Assembly (NCBI GenBank): GCA_947039275.1
Contig: CAMQYL010000001.1
Coordinates: forward strand, 151,546-215,545
Direction: 5' to 3'
Length of the DNA: 64,000 bases
DNA from: Amulumruptor sp947039275
GTDB lineage: Bacteria; Bacteroidota; Bacteroidia; Bacteroidales; Muribaculaceae
In this document: positions 17,512 to 24,791 of the stretch, piece by piece
How positions within the stretch are numbered: the stretch's first letter is position 1
Layout of the letters: every line of letters starts with the position of its first letter
Made by a program: the position numbers and the translations under genes
The notes under the pieces: model-generated
Database searches by the model: none
The model's input: the letters and a program-made list of their open reading frames with translations, nothing else
What the model was told of the DNA's origin: nothing

Positions 17512-18093
17512 TTAGTTCGATTCAATCTGTTTTTGAATCTTGGCGCTTACCTCATCGAAAGACAGAGGCGTAAAGTTATTGTTGTCTACCCCGACATCAA
17601 GCTGTGTCGGGAAAAGGTACTGAAGGCGTCCGGCGTCGATCCCGGTGTTCGATGGGCGGGTATGGATGTGGCCGAACAGTTGCCACACGTCGTTATGATA
17701 GCCTCCTTCAAAGCACAGATAAGGGAAGTGGTTCAAGTAGATTTTCTTCTTTCCGACCTGAATGCACATCGACATTGCAACGTACTCAAACCTGTCTATG
17801 AATCCTTGTCGGATATTCTTGAGGTCATGATTGCCAAGAACGAGATAGATTCTGCCATTTAGACGGTTGAGAATCTTATTCCACTCTTCAGCTCCACCGA
17901 GACAAAAGTCTCCGAGATGGAAGATTACATCATCAGGCCCAACCACTCTGTTCCAGTTTGTGATAATGGTTTCGTTCATCTGATCAATCGTCTTGAACGG
18001 GCGATTGCAATATTGCAGTATGTTGGTGTGATTGAAATGGGTGTCGGAAGTGAAAAACAACCGATTACCGTCAAACTTGAAGTTCATTGTCAT
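17512..18093 (-). CDS. Calcineurin-like metallophosphoesterase
   Basis: The 193-aa protein has the metallophosphatase motifs in order: FTSDTHFNHTN (D and H ligands), HLGDF, LVLGNHD and FGHIHTR. It hydrolyses a phosphoester using two metal ions; the substrate is unknown. Its start lies 23 bp inside the upstream phosphoesterase gene, so the pair is coupled. Short stand-alone members with SDTHFGH-like starts are frequent in phages and mobile islands, which fits this context. Confidence 0.85.
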   Translation of the reverse strand: MTMNFKFDGNRLFFTSDTHFNHTNILQYCNRPFKTIDQMNETIITNWNRVVGPDDVIFHLGDFCLGGAEEWNKILNRLNGRIYLVLGNHDLKNIRQGFIDRFEYVAMSMCIQVGKKKIYLNHFPYLCFEGGYHNDVWQLFGHIHTRPSNTGIDAGRLQYLFPTQLDVGVDNNNFTPLSFDEVSAKIQKQIESN

Positions 18094-18856
18094 TTATTTC
18101 TATTACGGCATCCCGGCGGAAATCAGCCTGTTCACCATGAAAGGTGTAACCAAGCTGATTGCAGATGCACCGGGTATTACCGATGGTTTTGTTTATGTTT
18201 CGATGCGAATGGCCGTATATCCAGTATTCGATACGGCTACTGGCAATAAAGTCGCCAAGTTCGGATGTAAAGGCCCCGTTTATCGGGCTACCCTTGAACT
18301 CGTTTGCCATAAGCTCGAACGACGGCACATGGTGAGTGGCGACTATAATGTGCTCCGCATTACTCTGCCCTACGCTCCGCTCGATGAACTCACGGCAACG
18401 CTCATGCTCCTGATTGAAACGCTGGGCCGAGAGACGGAACTGTCCGTTTCTGATACGATGAAAGTCAGTTACTCCGCGTTCGGTCTGATACTCATCATAA
18501 GGATGAATCTTTGCCCAAAGAGTCGACGCGATGAGGTCAATGCCCGGAGCCAACCGAATCACGCAGTTATAGCACGCTTTTACATTCGGACGTATTTCTT
18601 GCTGCCAGCCTTCGTGAAGGTCGTTGATGTCAAAGCTTTTGTATAGCTCATGGTTTCCGGGGATGACGATTGTTTGCTTGAATGACTCCGCACACCAGTC
18701 CCAGAAGGGATGATGCGTGTAGTTATCATCGCCGAGATAGCCGATGTCTCCGGCTAATATCAGGACATCCCCAGCTACCGCCAACGGATTCTCTTTCAGC
18801 CAGCGGCTGTTTTCATGAAACTCCAGATGGAGGTCAGATGCGTATTGTATTTTCAT
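18071..18856 (-). CDS. Metallophosphoesterase, second of a coupled pair
   Basis: The 261-aa protein begins MKIQYASDLHLEFHEN and shows ILAGDIGYL, VIPGNHELY, a histidine in VATHHVPS, and YGHSHRN, which are the five metal-binding blocks of the calcineurin-like fold. It overlaps the 193-aa phosphoesterase by 23 bp and follows the 376-aa gene by 20 bp, suggesting one operon of three. Having two different phosphoesterases in tandem suggests stepwise processing of one substrate, but that is speculation. Confidence 0.85.
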   Translation of the reverse strand: MKIQYASDLHLEFHENSRWLKENPLAVAGDVLILAGDIGYLGDDNYTHHPFWDWCAESFKQTIVIPGNHELYKSFDINDLHEGWQQEIRPNVKACYNCVIRLAPGIDLIASTLWAKIHPYDEYQTERGVTDFHRIRNGQFRLSAQRFNQEHERCREFIERSVGQSNAEHIIVATHHVPSFELMANEFKGSPINGAFTSELGDFIASSRIEYWIYGHSHRNINKTIGNTRCICNQLGYTFHGEQADFRRDAVIEINDNELQV

Positions 18857-18876
18857 ATTTCCTTATTGTTAAGTTG

Positions 18877-20007
18877 TTAAGCGAGAGGACTTACCTTCTC
18901 AAGCTTATTCCATTTAGTGTTTGCGACTATTTCCTTGATAACAACCTTGCCGACTTCGTCCGCATAAGGGAGTTTCATCTGGCTACCGATGTCATCGCCC
19001 TGCATATATCGATACGCATAAGGGGTAATCTCTACGTAGTCGGTTTCCTTCAAGATTCCGAGAATATGATCGACTTCTCCCAATTCAACCGAGATTCCGG
19101 CATCAGACAATCCTATGACAGCTCGGAAGCAATCATCAAGATTCCAATAGCTACCGGTGCCGACATAAAAATGCCATTGACCATTGGTATATGTAGGGTA
19201 CAAGTGAACTCTCGCATACACCACATCAAAGCCGTGATAAGGTGAGACATCGGACTTCCATCTTCTGAAATCATCCTCAGAATCAAGATTATATTCTCTT
19301 GCCTCATGCCCTTTGCTTGAATGCCTGAAGACTTCGATATCATCTCCCGACATCTTGCCATATACAGCTTCGTATGCTATACGCCAATAGTGCATATATC
19401 GTCTGATGGTCATCTCGGAAAACTGCGTAGGCTCGACCTGATTCTCGTATAAGTTGATTACCCGAGGTATATCGATTCCGTCATAGCTATTGTCAGGAAT
19501 CAAAGAGTTCAGGACTGACCTCTTTATCAACCCTTCTCTCCGGTAGTAACTCAAATATTTCTCAACATACGAATTATATTGTTCGGGCGCAGACAAGATG
19601 TTGTCAACGAGTCCGGCAACATACTTCTCGATTTTTGAGAATATTCCGACGAGTTCATCCTCATAGAAACAATGGCGGGAATTACAATCATCCTTGTCAC
19701 AAAATACATGATGGTCATAAGTGTCTCCGGTGATATAGAGATAATGGCGATCCTTATAGGTTGATACCGACAACCTATACCACTCCCATCTTTTACCCTT
19801 GACCTCAAACCAAAGACTTCTCCTCTCATCATCGCCCATAGGAGCCAGACGACTCATCGAGCCATGTATGCTGCGTATGATATCAGCACACTTCCCCGAA
19901 ACGACGGTCACATCAAGACCGCGACTGTCGGGGAGGTAGAGGATGTCTGACTGAGTCAGAGCATTTTGGCGATATAATTTCTTTTGATCATTAAACTTCA
20001 TTTTCAT
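18877..20007 (-). CDS. Conserved hypothetical protein upstream of phosphoesterases
   Basis: I do not recognise this 376-aa protein. It is soluble, rich in Tyr, Trp and Asp, and contains a cysteine/histidine cluster (HHVFCDKDDCNSRHC near 99-113) that could bind a metal. The start could be ATG 20007 or the in-frame ATG 20001 (MKFNDQ). It is the first gene of the phosphoesterase operon and is separated from the small upstream unit by a terminator, so it needs its own promoter, which I could not identify confidently. Confidence 0.7.
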   Translation of the reverse strand: MKMKFNDQKKLYRQNALTQSDILYLPDSRGLDVTVVSGKCADIIRSIHGSMSRLAPMGDDERRSLWFEVKGKRWEWYRLSVSTYKDRHYLYITGDTYDHHVFCDKDDCNSRHCFYEDELVGIFSKIEKYVAGLVDNILSAPEQYNSYVEKYLSYYRREGLIKRSVLNSLIPDNSYDGIDIPRVINLYENQVEPTQFSEMTIRRYMHYWRIAYEAVYGKMSGDDIEVFRHSSKGHEAREYNLDSEDDFRRWKSDVSPYHGFDVVYARVHLYPTYTNGQWHFYVGTGSYWNLDDCFRAVIGLSDAGISVELGEVDHILGILKETDYVEITPYAYRYMQGDDIGSQMKLPYADEVGKVVIKEIVANTKWNKLEKVSPLA

Positions 20008-20091
20008 TCGGGTTATGCGTCATAAGACGCGATTATTGAAATGTGTGTCCGCAGCTAATCGCGATGGAGAAGGTTATATCGGTTTGGACAC

Positions 20092-20139
20092 AAAAAAACG
20101 ACTGTCGGGAAGCTTGGTAAGGACTTTCCGACAGTCGTT
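20092..20139 (-). terminator. Rho-independent terminator of the 52-aa gene
   Basis: A perfect 12-bp stem, AACGACTGTCGG (20097-20108) with CCGACAGTCGTT (20128-20139), is followed on the minus strand by TTTTTTT (20092-20098). It ends the short transcript that starts near 20339. Confidence 0.85.
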
Positions 20140-20165
20140 ATATCTCAGTAGTCTGTATTTGTAGA

Positions 20166-20324
20166 CTAACTTATGTCAGTTGGGTTACTGAAACGAAACG
20201 GTCGGACAGCTCCGCAATATGATGTGCCTGTTGTTGACGGCATAAGCACACATGCATTGCGTTCAAAGCCTTTTAAGCTTTGAATACCTTTGATGATTAG
20301 TATGTTGCAATGCTGTCTTGCCAT
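20166..20324 (-). CDS. Small 52-aa protein in its own transcription unit
   Basis: The frame MARQHCNILIIKGIQSLKGF... encodes 52 aa with four cysteines or histidines and a basic N-terminus. A perfect promoter (TTG-N20-TAACTTTG) lies just upstream, giving a leader of about 15 nt, and a 12-bp terminator follows 27 bp after the stop. This complete miniature unit argues for a real gene. It is divergent from hipBST and shares its intergenic region, including one Hip operator. I do not recognise the protein. Confidence 0.6.
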   Translation of the reverse strand: MARQHCNILIIKGIQSLKGFERNACVLMPSTTGTSYCGAVRPFRFSNPTDIS

Positions 20325-20345
20325 TTGTTTCTTTTTTTGTGGCCG

Positions 20346-20376
20346 CAAAGTTAATACTTTTTCACAAATCCACCAA
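20346..20376 (-). promoter_or_regulatory. Promoter of the 52-aa gene
   Basis: Minus strand: TTG (20374-20376), 20-bp spacer, TAACTTTG (20346-20353). Both boxes and the spacing match the Bacteroidetes consensus. Confidence 0.75.
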
Positions 20377-20398
20377 ATAAATTTTTCACAAGCGACAG

Positions 20399-20480
20399 AA
20401 GTATGATATACTATACTTTATTCGACCAATTTCAATACCAACTATAATAGAATGGTCGAAAGTATGATTTATTATACTTT
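20399..20480. promoter_or_regulatory. Paired HipB operators with an intervening inverted repeat
   Basis: Two inverted repeats share one half-site: AAGTAT-N8-ATACTT (20399-20418) and AAAGTAT-N8-ATACTTT (20459-20480). The 8-bp spacing equals that of E. coli HipB operators (TATCC-N8-GGATA). Between them TTCGACCA (20421-20428) and TGGTCGAA (20453-20460) form another inverted repeat. The second operator ends 3 bp before the hipB promoter -33 box, so HipB binding should repress hipBST; binding to the first may also affect the divergent 52-aa gene. Confidence 0.7.
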
Positions 20481-20483
20481 CGT

Positions 20484-20514
20484 TTGACTGCTTCAGAAAT
20501 TCTCCTTATTTTTG
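20484..20514 (+). promoter_or_regulatory. hipBST promoter
   Basis: TTG (20484-20486), 20-bp spacer, TATTTTTG (20507-20514). Transcription should begin near 20521, which excludes the in-frame TTG at 20512 as a start codon. Confidence 0.75.
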
Positions 20515-20538
20515 CGAAAAAGTTTATTATGTCAGACT

Positions 20539-20739
20539 ATGGAACTGATGGATATAATGAAACAGCGTAGGGAAACGCTTTCCCTCACCCAACAGGATCT
20601 TGCTGAAATGTCGCAAGTGGGTCTTGCTACAATCAAGGATATTGAGCGTGGCAAGGGTAATCCTGCACTTAGCACCGTGAAGAAAATTCTTGATGTTCTT
20701 GGCATTGAGATTGAATATAGTATAAGGCAGACCGTATGA
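20539..20739 (+). CDS. hipB: HipB antitoxin/repressor (XRE helix-turn-helix)
   Basis: The 66-aa protein starts MELMDIMKQRRETLSLTQQDLAEMSQVGLATIKDIERGKGNP, a typical HipB-like HTH, and ends in a short strand region ILDVLGIEIEY. The start at 20539 is the first ATG in frame downstream of the transcription start. It should bind the palindromes at 20399-20480 and repress the operon. Its TGA overlaps hipS by four bases. Confidence 0.88.
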   Translation: MELMDIMKQRRETLSLTQQDLAEMSQVGLATIKDIERGKGNPALSTVKKILDVLGIEIEYSIRQTV

Positions 20740-21065
20740 AACAGCTTGAGGTATATTTCAATGAAATAAAAGCCGGTATATTGACGGAGAAGCATCCGGG
20801 AATCGGATATTCTTTCCAATATTGTAAAGATTATCTTGACTCTCCCATGCCCCCGATTTCTGCGACGCTACCCAAAAGAACAGATGCTTTTTATTCTGAG
20901 CACTTGTTCCCTTTCTTCTCTAATATGATTCCGGAGGGAGCAAACCGCCGTGTGATTTGCCGCTCGTTGAAAATTGATGAACAGGATTTTTTCGGACTGC
21001 TTGAAGCGATGGCCGACAGAGATTTTATAGGAGCCGTTAATGTAAGGAGGATGACCAATGGTTGA
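20736..21065 (+). CDS. hipS: HipS: HipA N-terminal-subdomain protein
   Basis: This 109-aa protein corresponds to the N-terminal subdomain of HipA only (VYFNEIKAGILTE ... FSFQY-like strand ... FPFFSNMIPEGANRR ... DFFGLLEAMADRDFIGAV). A separate small HipS between HipB and the kinase defines the tripartite HipBST system described in enteropathogenic E. coli, where HipS is the antitoxin. That HipS uses a Trp to plug the kinase site; this protein contains no Trp at all, so the contact must differ. It overlaps hipT by 8 bp. Confidence 0.85.
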   Translation: MKQLEVYFNEIKAGILTEKHPGIGYSFQYCKDYLDSPMPPISATLPKRTDAFYSEHLFPFFSNMIPEGANRRVICRSLKIDEQDFFGLLEAMADRDFIGAVNVRRMTNG

Positions 21066-22065
21066 AATAAAGAACTGCCCTTCTTCTCTTGCAGAGGGAT
21101 TTAACACTTATAGCCCGAAATACGCCAAATTACTATTTGGTAAAACAAAAGTGAATCCGGTACTTGGATTTGACATTGACGAGTTCCGGAATGTCGGCGA
21201 GATTGCGGATGCCATGCACCGCATATCGGTCTCCGGCGTTCAGGAAAAATTCCCGGCTATTATAAATGCAGATGCAATCAATATAGCAGGCGACAATGAG
21301 CGTTCGACACATATATTGAAACCTGCACCGTGGGACAAGACTCTTCGTGACCGCAAGATGATTCCTGCCAACGAGCATCTTACTATGCAGATTGCCTCAC
21401 AGATTTACGGAATACAGACCGCGGCTAATGGTCTTTGTTTTACGCCCAAAGGTCAGTCGGTATATATTACCCGCCGTTTCGACATCCTCCCTGACGGGTC
21501 AAAACTCCCGATGGAGGATTTCGCCTCGATAATAGGCAAGAATGAACAGACCGCCGGACTCCAGTTCAAATACAACGGTTGCTATGAAGATATTGCCAAA
21601 GCAATAAGAGCAAATGTCGCGGCATGGATGGTTGATATGGAGAGGTTCTTTGAACTTGTGGTGTTCAATTATATCTATGCCAACGGTGACGCACATCTGA
21701 AGAATTTCTCTCTTATTCTTGATGGGCAGGATTACCGTTTGGCCCCGGCTTACGACCTCATCAATACCAGCCTACATGTCAATGGCGATGACTTCGGTCT
21801 TGACGGTGGACTGTCATCAGATATAGAAAAGAGCGACATCTACGACAGAACCGGCCACCCCTGCCGTCTGGATTTTGAGAGATTCGGAGACAAAATCGGC
21901 TTGGTGAAAAAACGTGTAGACAGAATCTTAAACAAATATATCGGATTCCCGGAAGAAGCAAAGCGACTTGTTGACCACAGTTTTCTAACCGAAAAGCTGA
22001 AACGCAATTATGTCCGCATCGTAAATGAACGGATAAGCCGTTTCAACAGAGTATCCGAGATATAA
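21058..22065 (+). CDS. hipT: HipT serine/threonine kinase toxin
   Basis: The 335-aa kinase lacks the HipA N-terminal subdomain, as HipT does. The loop SVSGVQEK places serines at 57 and 59, the positions of the autophosphorylated serines in E. coli HipT. Catalytic NGDAHLKN has D211 and the metal-binding LAPAYDLINT has D233. HipT is known to phosphorylate tryptophanyl-tRNA synthetase and halt translation; the substrate here is inferred. Length equals the reference protein. Coupled to hipS by overlap. Confidence 0.88.
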   Translation: MVEIKNCPSSLAEGFNTYSPKYAKLLFGKTKVNPVLGFDIDEFRNVGEIADAMHRISVSGVQEKFPAIINADAINIAGDNERSTHILKPAPWDKTLRDRKMIPANEHLTMQIASQIYGIQTAANGLCFTPKGQSVYITRRFDILPDGSKLPMEDFASIIGKNEQTAGLQFKYNGCYEDIAKAIRANVAAWMVDMERFFELVVFNYIYANGDAHLKNFSLILDGQDYRLAPAYDLINTSLHVNGDDFGLDGGLSSDIEKSDIYDRTGHPCRLDFERFGDKIGLVKKRVDRILNKYIGFPEEAKRLVDHSFLTEKLKRNYVRIVNERISRFNRVSEI

Positions 22066-22079
22066 GACTCCTACAAATT

Positions 22080-22574
22080 ATGAAGCTTATAAACAATATC
22101 AGACGCTTTGGAGAGAACGTCTCTCGATGGTTCTCTTATCTTCCTGTTTTATGGAGAGCCTACGATTTTGATTACTCCAGCATTTTATCTGTTGAACGCC
22201 ATCAGATAAAGAGAGTGCGCGACAGTATCAACCATTACAGAAATCACGTTAATTGGGAGCAAGATGTAGCATCAATGAATCTCGCCCTAAGACTCCTTGA
22301 CATAATCGAAGAAAACGGAGAGGCGGAGCTGTTGTGCGATGAACCTTTCAAATTCAAGGATAACAGCTATCTGGAACTAAATCCTGATGCCAAATGGAAA
22401 ATGGAAAGGTATGTGAATACAACGAATGCCTCACGATTTAATCCAAAATGGACATCTGAACACTTCGAAGACCCGAAAACCGGAGTTTTGATGAAAGACC
22501 ACCTAAGGGTTGAAAAGGCATGGCAACTCTACCATAAGCTCCGACAATACAAACTCAGGACTTGGTGGGACTGA
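22080..22574 (+). CDS. Hypothetical protein downstream of hipT
   Basis: The 164-aa protein starts 14 bp after hipT. It is Trp/Tyr/Arg-rich (RWFSYLPVLWRAYDFDYSSI near the N-terminus, KLRQYKLRTWW at the end) with no recognised catalytic motif. Similar small proteins are common in phage and mobile DNA of Bacteroidales; I infer a mobile origin only. Probably cotranscribed with hipBST. Confidence 0.65.
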   Translation: MKLINNIRRFGENVSRWFSYLPVLWRAYDFDYSSILSVERHQIKRVRDSINHYRNHVNWEQDVASMNLALRLLDIIEENGEAELLCDEPFKFKDNSYLELNPDAKWKMERYVNTTNASRFNPKWTSEHFEDPKTGVLMKDHLRVEKAWQLYHKLRQYKLRTWWD

Positions 22575-22692
22575 CATTATGAGCATTTCCACATGATGCG
22601 ATAACCGCTAAAACCGACACACCCTCCAATTGTTATAACTACTGTCAAAGGATATAAAACAGAAGCTTGACTTCTATATAACCTGCAATATT

Positions 22693-23211
22693 ATGTCAAA
22701 AGCAAAATTAAAAAAATATATGTCGGCTCTATCAAAAGAACAGGTTGTTGACATAATGCTTCAGCTGTACGATGCGAGCAAGGAAGCGAGTGCATGGCTT
22801 GAGTTCTATATGGAGCCCAATAGCGATGCCGAGCTTGAAAAATATAAAAAGGCAATACGTAACCAATTCTTTGGTCGCAATGACTGGCCCAAAGACCCGA
22901 GTTTCAGAGAATGCAATAAACTGATAACATCGTTCAAGAAACTCATACCTGACCCTAATGCTATTGCGGACCTGATGCTCTACTATGTGGAACAAGGATG
23001 CAGCCTGACCGCACAATACGGTGATTACGATGATCCGTTTTATACCGCTCTTGAGAACAATTTCAATAAAGCGGTTAAATTTATATCATCTAACGGACTA
23101 ATGTCAGAATACTCGCCACGCATGAAAAAGATGATTGAGTCTGTGGAATGTTGTGGATATGGCTTCCCTGATACATTGTGGGACATATACTACGAATACG
23201 CAGAGGACTGA
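22693..23211 (+). CDS. DUF6155 family protein
   Basis: The 172-aa protein begins MSKAKLKKYMSALSKEQVVD, then LYDASKEASAWLEFYMEPN, the pattern of DUF6155. The family is all-helical and of unknown function. It is separated from the previous gene by 118 bp. Nothing in the sequence indicates a specific role. Confidence 0.7.
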   Translation: MSKAKLKKYMSALSKEQVVDIMLQLYDASKEASAWLEFYMEPNSDAELEKYKKAIRNQFFGRNDWPKDPSFRECNKLITSFKKLIPDPNAIADLMLYYVEQGCSLTAQYGDYDDPFYTALENNFNKAVKFISSNGLMSEYSPRMKKMIESVECCGYGFPDTLWDIYYEYAED

Positions 23212-23258
23212 TTAAATTCTTTTTGAGTAAGGATCTTCAATTTAGCGGAACTGGAGTC

Positions 23259-23341
23259 ACACTTTTTCGACGGAACAAGCAGGCCTACGTTACATTTTTT
23301 CAAACGAATAAATGAAGGATTACTACACTTTTTCAAACGAA
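23259..23341. repeat. Three tandem repeats with an exact 33-bp period
   Basis: ACACTTTTTCGACGGAA (23259), ACATTTTTTCAAACGAA (23292) and ACACTTTTTCAAACGAA (23325) recur every 33 bp, with diverged bases between. Read on the minus strand they give an 11-residue repeat with KKC. They sit at the edge of the integrase-mobilization module, so iterons or recombinase arm sites are possible. Confidence 0.6.
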
Positions 23342-23366
23342 TCGATAATGACCTCGTATCGGCCGT

Positions 23367-23397
23367 TTGCACATCTTAGTTAAAACAGCTAACTTTG
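23367..23397 (+). promoter_or_regulatory. Promoter of a small transcription unit
   Basis: TTG (23367-23369), 20-bp spacer, TAACTTTG (23390-23397): a full Bacteroidetes consensus. Confidence 0.7.
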
Positions 23398-23574
23398 CCG
23401 GTACAAAAACACAGGTCCGGGAGGGTCGGGAAAAGCGATTTTCAGAAGGTAAAAACGGAGCATTTTCGGGCTTTTGTACCCGAAGATTCGCAATCCGTTG
23501 AGCGACAAGATGTTCTACGCACTGCGTCGGCAAATGACCTAATCGTCACAATCCAGCACAAAATAGCATAATCT
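23395..23574 (+). other. Possible 59-codon ORF or small RNA of the integrase region
   Basis: The gene-free stretch 23212-23789 holds this unit. A consensus promoter is followed by about 205 nt and an intrinsic terminator at 23581-23609. The RNA has a 9-bp inverted repeat (GGTACAAAA near 23399 with TTTTGTACC near 23472). An open frame from TTG 23395 to TAA 23574 encodes a basic 59-aa peptide (VQKHRSGRVGKSDFQKVK..., ending VTIQHKIA), but the TTG lies inside the promoter, so the RNA itself may be the product. The rest of the stretch holds the 33-bp repeats and repeated TTTTACAC motifs near 23731-23765. Confidence 0.4.
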
Positions 23575-23580
23575 ATTAGT

Positions 23581-23609
23581 ATGGCACTCTTTACGGGGTG
23601 CCATTTTTG
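23581..23609 (+). terminator. Rho-independent terminator
   Basis: ATGGCAC (23581-23587) pairs with GTGCCAT (23598-23604), followed by TTTTTG. It closes the unit that starts near 23404. Confidence 0.75.
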
Positions 23610-23789
23610 TTGTCGCATTAGCCGATTTTGACGGTTTCTGCTCGATTTTACGCCCATTTTTGTATCTCGGTTGTATCTCGTCAGCAATCGAGATCAAATC
23701 CCTTAGAGAGATAGTGGACAATCTTTACGCCATTTTACACCACTTTACGGGATTTTACACTTTAGTTGGCGAAATAAAGCGATATAAGA

Positions 23790-24692
23790 ATGAGCAGTAA
23801 TCTGAATCTAAAGAAACTATGCGCGTTTTGTGGCTGTGAGTTCATTGCCCACAAGACCACTACGACCTGTTGCTCTCATCGTTGCTCCAGCCTACTCTAT
23901 AAGCAACGAAAACGAGAAGCCAAAGTAAAATCACATGACACACAAACTGAGATTCTAATAAAAGAGAAACCGTTTGAGCAAATAAAGGCCAAGCCGTTTC
24001 TTACAATCACGGAGGGCGCATTATATCTCGGAGTGTCGCGCCCAACAATCTATTCTTACCTTCGGAATGGCGAATTGAAAGCAAAACGCATGGGGTGCAA
24101 ATTCAAGATTTCTCGGCAGGAGATTGATGAATTGTTCCGAGAACCAGAACCGTTTGAAATCATCCCAAAAGAAAAGCAACCGATAACGGAGTTCTACACC
24201 ACAAAAGAGATTCTGGAAAAGTTCGGCATCAGTAACTCATGGCTGTTCAAAGCGGCGAAAGAAAATAACTTTCCAAAGACTATCCAACGAGGGAAGACGC
24301 TTTGGAGCAAAAGCCACATTGACCGATTCTTTGCCAGGAAAGAACCGCAGGAGGATATAACCGAGTGGTATACTGTAGCTGAGATTCAAGAGCGATTCGA
24401 CATGACATTTTCCGCGATTTATAACCTTGTATCGAAAGAAGGCATCCCGAAAAAGAAAGTCGGTTGCGAAGCCCGATACTCAAAGCGTCATTTCGACATT
24501 GCCAAAGGTGTGGCCGAGCCAAAAGAGCCGGAATACTATACCATGCCGGAGGCTATGGCGCATTTCAATATGACGCGCGACCAACTCTATCATTATATCA
24601 AGGCGTATGGAATAACAAAAGTGAAAGTCGGGAGAATCATCAAAATATCCAAGCAAGAGCTTGATAATCTGTTTGCTCCACCCAAGCTATGA
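23790..24692 (+). CDS. Zinc-finger protein with four tandem excisionase-type HTH domains
   Basis: The 300-aa protein begins with a cysteine-rich segment (C11, C14, C16, C28, C29, C33) and continues with four homologous MerR/excisionase-like HTH units at about 68-115, 130-177, 190-236 and 247-294. Each starts with a variant of YTxxEI...F and ends with a KISKxEIDxLF-like helix. Four DNA-reading heads in one chain suggest binding of a repeated site. Located just before the integrase, it may control excision or transcription of the element; this is inferred. Confidence 0.75.
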   Translation: MSSNLNLKKLCAFCGCEFIAHKTTTTCCSHRCSSLLYKQRKREAKVKSHDTQTEILIKEKPFEQIKAKPFLTITEGALYLGVSRPTIYSYLRNGELKAKRMGCKFKISRQEIDELFREPEPFEIIPKEKQPITEFYTTKEILEKFGISNSWLFKAAKENNFPKTIQRGKTLWSKSHIDRFFARKEPQEDITEWYTVAEIQERFDMTFSAIYNLVSKEGIPKKKVGCEARYSKRHFDIAKGVAEPKEPEYYTMPEAMAHFNMTRDQLYHYIKAYGITKVKVGRIIKISKQELDNLFAPPKL

Positions 24693-24704
24693 GGCGGTGG
24701 AAAC

Positions 24705-24745
24705 ATGGTGGGAAATGCCTTAAATCCGGTTAACGATTCCACCAT
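24705..24745. repeat. Inverted repeat upstream of the integrase gene
   Basis: ATGGTGG (24705-24711) and CCACCAT (24739-24745) flank a 27-bp loop and are followed by TTTACCACTTACG and a CTTTG promoter-like box. The same arrangement occurs at 27089-27140 before another HTH gene of the element. Confidence 0.6.
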
Positions 24746-24791
24746 TTTACCACTTACGACCTTTGCAGCAAACAATTAAAAACAAACGCAC

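Noticed and set aside
23190..23372. Minus-strand 60-aa frame with KKC repeats
   Set aside because: It arises from the 33-bp DNA repeats read in one frame; no promoter or start signal supports it, so it is reported as a repeat.
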